Shown piece after piece: positions 61,431 through 64,000 of a stretch of 64,000 bases of DNA. The stretch is taken from positions 103,258,898 to 103,322,897 of the forward strand of contig CM072810.1 of the NCBI GenBank assembly GCA_037013495.1, in the 5' to 3' direction. Each line of letters begins with the position of its first letter. Position 1 is the first letter of the stretch. Source of the DNA: Hippophae tibetana (Eukaryota > Streptophyta > Magnoliopsida > Rosales > Elaeagnaceae). Position numbers and translations under genes: made by a program. The notes beneath the pieces were generated by a model. The model did no database searches. It saw only the letters and a list, made by a program, of their open reading frames with translations, and was not told where the DNA came from.

Positions 61431-61441
61431 TCAGTTTTACT

Positions 61442-61525
61442 GAATCGACTTTAAATTTAGAGACTTAAAATGTAAAGTCGGTTCACAGAATGAACCGACT
61501 TTATATGTAAAGTCAGTTCACGGGA
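61442..61525. repeat. Short palindromic array of AAAGTCGGTTCA units
   Basis: AAAGTCGGTTCA (61474-61485) is followed after CAGAA by its exact reverse complement TGAACCGACTTT (61491-61502); one more base pair extends the stem. A further variant AAAGTCAGTTCA lies at 61509-61520 and a GAATCGACTTTA variant at 61442-61453. Thus the unit occurs in alternating orientation and can form a 13-bp hairpin. Confidence 0.8.
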
Positions 61526-62338
61526 TGAATAATACCACAAATATTATCTTCAACTTTTAAATTAATTATAAAGGAATTTTATCTAAGATACTTTTAGGTG
61601 CCAAATTACAATCCAAACCTACATTTATTTTTGACAAGTATGATATTTACGTTGATAATCACCTACAATAATAAATTCTTATAATGTTTTAAACTAAACT
61701 AAAATTTATGTTTTTTTTCTTTTTCTTATCAACAAATAGATATTTTTATTTGTATGACTTAAATGTCTTGTATTTCTTAAAAATGATTTGATTGATAAGA
61801 TTGGGTATGATACTTATAAAATTGATGTTGAATTTATCTTATATAGATATCTTTTGGCTCAACTTATCCCTATTTTTCTGAAAGAGTAACTCCACTTTTC
61901 ACCTTGAATTAGTCAAAATATGCAGAATTTCTTACTATTTGTTCCGTTTGAAGAAATAAAGGATCCCAAAGAATTTATCTTTCGCCATAGACCCCAATTA
62001 TGATATAGGTTTATGGATAAACAATATACATGGTCTCCCAATTTTAATCAATTCTAAATTTTGGTCCTCTAAATACGTTAAAATTGAAAATTTAACAATT
62101 AAATCAAAAGAAAAAAAAGTAGTTTTAACACTTTAATTTTGATTGATATAGTAAAATTTTAGTGGAATTTCTAAATTTAAATTGAATTTATTAAATATGA
62201 TAATAAAGTATATGATAATTCAATTATAAAAAGACCATAATTGTTAAAAATAGTTTTCTTCTTTCACATCTAAAAGTGCCTATTTTATTATCAATTGTAA
62301 TTCTTAAAATATAAGAGTGTTTCTTTATTTCACTTATT

Positions 62339-62600
62339 GTGTTATAATCATAATTAATGTTGTAGATAATTATTGACTAAAACAATATAATTCACTTTTT
62401 AACCTATAATTAATTAACTGTTACAATAGTTGTGATAATACTATAACTTTGTTAATGTATATCTAGTAACTAATTAATATATATTTACTAATGTATATCT
62501 AGTTACTTTAGCCATATCAATTTACTTGTAACTCATATATAAATGCACCATGTATATTTCTTTAAACACAGAATATAATACAATCATTAAGTATTTTTAA
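62339..62600 (+). repeat. Short Copia LTR, plus orientation (start uncertain)
   Basis: The segment ends TTTTTAACA directly before a TGGTATCAAAGAGG primer-binding site (62601-62614). It contains a TATATAAATG box near 62537 and an ATATAATAC stretch before the end, like small plant Copia LTRs. Start at TGTTATAA (62339) or TGTTGTAG (62359) is possible. Confidence 0.55.
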
Positions 62601-62614
62601 CATGGTATCAAAGA
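62601..62614 (+). other. Copia primer-binding site
   Basis: TGGTATCAAAGAGG follows the LTR end; one change from the usual TGGTATCAGAG. The DNA that follows is a gag in the opposite orientation instead of the expected leader. Confidence 0.6.
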
Positions 62615-62640
62615 GGTTAGAGGTCGAAACAAAACCTAGA

Positions 62641-63780
62641 CTATTCCCACATGGTGGAACCATCAACTATATGAATATTATGAGGATGTGGTGCATGGTC
62701 AAGTTTGGAGAATAAAGATGAGTGAGGTGTCATATGATTACAATAGGTAGAATAAAAAAGCCAAGTTTGAGACTTATCGAGCAGAGCTGAGAGAGTAGTG
62801 GAAAAAGATGCATTACCAACCATTTGAACAACTTGAGTTATGATCTTTTGTATTTTAGCAGGGGAGAGATTGATAGTGGATCCAGAAGACTGAGACTCAG
62901 TTGAAATGGAAGGCATCAATAGAGTAGGTTCAGTATTAGCAACAACAACAATAGATTTGTTGCTACAGTAACAAGTCTCAATGATGTGGCCGTGATGCTT
63001 GCAATAATTGTAAAACCTTTTGTTGCTTTGCCTACGACGATTGTTTGAGCTAGAGAAATCACCTGATTGTTGATATTGCTCAATGGCAAGAGTAGAAGGA
63101 GTAATAGCCAAAACATTGAATTTATTCTTCTCTAACCAACTCGTTTACAACAGTATCAAGAGAGGGAGAAGGACTACGATTAAGAAACTGACCTCGGATG
63201 GGCTCAAAGTCCTTGTGAAGTGATATCAGGAACTCATAGAGACAAAATTCATTCCTAATTGTAGCATATTGTTGAGCATCCGTTGAACATGCCCAAATTG
63301 GATCACAAAGGTCAATTTGGTCCCAAAGGAAGCAAAGCTAATCATAGTAGTAATTGATGGATTTCCCTGGTTACTGTCGAAGTTGATGCAATTCAACTAC
63401 TAATTGATATTTCATGGATCCGTGAGTAGTGGAGTACCTTTTGGCAGGGAATGAAAGTATTCCAAATCCATGTGAGGATCATGTGGTTGTGACTATCCCA
63501 TTCAATTATGTGACCAAGGAAGGTAGCATCTTCTTCACTTGCTCCTTTGACAGGAATGATAATTGCACCAATACAATAATGCCACAACATGCAACCTTTA
63601 AGAAAACTACGCATAGAACATAATAAGTAGTTCTTGATCCCTTTCAATATAGTATTGATGGGGCAAGGAAGAAAAACATCATTTCTATCCATCTGGAAAC
63701 ACAATATGCAAAAATAGACTACAAAAACGAGGTCTACGTGAAAAACTAGGTAGAGAGGACCCAAACTGAAAAAAGTCAAT
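62641..63780 (-). mobile_element. Decayed Copia gag and protease start (minus strand)
   Basis: Minus-strand Copia gag of the type with GHIIEWDSHNHMILTWIWNT (63580-63520), then WDQIDLCDPIWACSTDAQQY near 63310, LISLHKDFEPIRGQFLNRSP near 63235-63175, a zinc-knuckle CKHHGHIIETCY near 63005 (Cys-x2-Cys-type with the first Cys pair altered), and the start of the aspartic protease as WLFYSTYCNHMTPHSSLF near 62760, where the catalytic Asp of the usual DSA/DSG is replaced by Tyr. Frame is broken in the first third; the last 156 codons are open. It runs to the junction with the plus-strand LTR at 62.6 kb. Confidence 0.85.
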
Positions 63781-64000
63781 GGTCAACGACAAGTAGTAGT
63801 TCGGTCAACGATGACATCAACATAAGGCGATGATGATGCCAACCCTAGGGATGTGTCACTGATGTTGTCATCAGACCAGAGTACGGCGTGTAAGGTGCAT
63901 GAATCTGACACGTTGTTTCTATTGGCGGCACGTGCGGGCGTGTGTAGACTCCGATAATTGTGAGACTTCCACGGTTGTGTAGATCTGGTCGAGCCAATCA
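63781..64000. other. Right edge, less AT-rich, unassigned
   Basis: Sequence of higher complexity upstream of the minus-strand gag. It may be the leader of that element. No primer-binding site or LTR end was recognised before the window ends. Confidence 0.35.

Noticed and set aside
1-64000. CRISPR arrays, operons, riboswitches or bacterial defence systems
   Set aside because: The DNA is plant nuclear with spliced genes; repeats seen are transposon-derived or simple-sequence repeats.

Overview
The window is nuclear DNA of a flowering plant, almost certainly a eudicot. The genes have many GT-AG introns with AT-rich sequence, intergenic DNA is strongly AT-rich and full of decayed Copia and Gypsy LTR retrotransposons plus a tRNA-derived SINE, and the protein families (LUMINIDEPENDENS, plant CW zinc-finger proteins, ZFN-type CCCH proteins, CC-type glutaredoxins) are plant-specific or plant-typical. 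Nothing suggests a bacterial, organellar or viral contig. I cannot name the species.

Layout. 1-1175: 5' part of an apparently young Copia element on the minus strand (open gag, primer-binding site, LTR). 1786-4672: ten exons of a LUMINIDEPENDENS (LD) homologue on the minus strand, lacking its N-terminal exons and with two apparent lesions, one at a U12-type intron. 4810-5570: AT-rich dispersed repeat, with a second copy near 60 kb. 5700-11060: decayed Copia copy A (plus) with a 550-bp solo LTR nested in it. 11.1-15.1 kb: AT-rich DNA with one SINE. 16261-24387: an intact 11-exon gene for a 1640-residue CW zinc-finger protein (minus). 25.2-31.75 kb: two decayed Copia fragments (plus). 31.75-35.7 kb: decayed Ty3/Gypsy element (minus). 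37.3-40.8 kb: a pair of diverged direct repeats 3 kb apart. 41864-45532: a seven-exon CCCH zinc-finger gene (plus, 474 residues, five fingers). 48634-49841: a duplicate of that gene's last exon and its flanks. 50.5-53.3 kb: Copia copy B (minus), same family as copy A. 53766-54083: single-exon CC-type glutaredoxin (minus). 54.3-62.3 kb: AT-rich repeats. 62.3-64 kb: a plus-strand LTR with primer-binding site abutting a minus-strand Copia gag.

The host genes look like ordinary regulatory loci (flowering time/RNA processing, histone-mark reading, RNA binding, redox co-regulation of transcription). There is no sign that they act as one pathway. The points most worth following up are the LD splice-site lesions, the U12-type and GC-AG introns in LD, and the duplicated terminal exon of the CCCH gene. 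That orphan copy keeps both its splice acceptor and its reading frame, and it carries two codons missing from the exon in the main gene.
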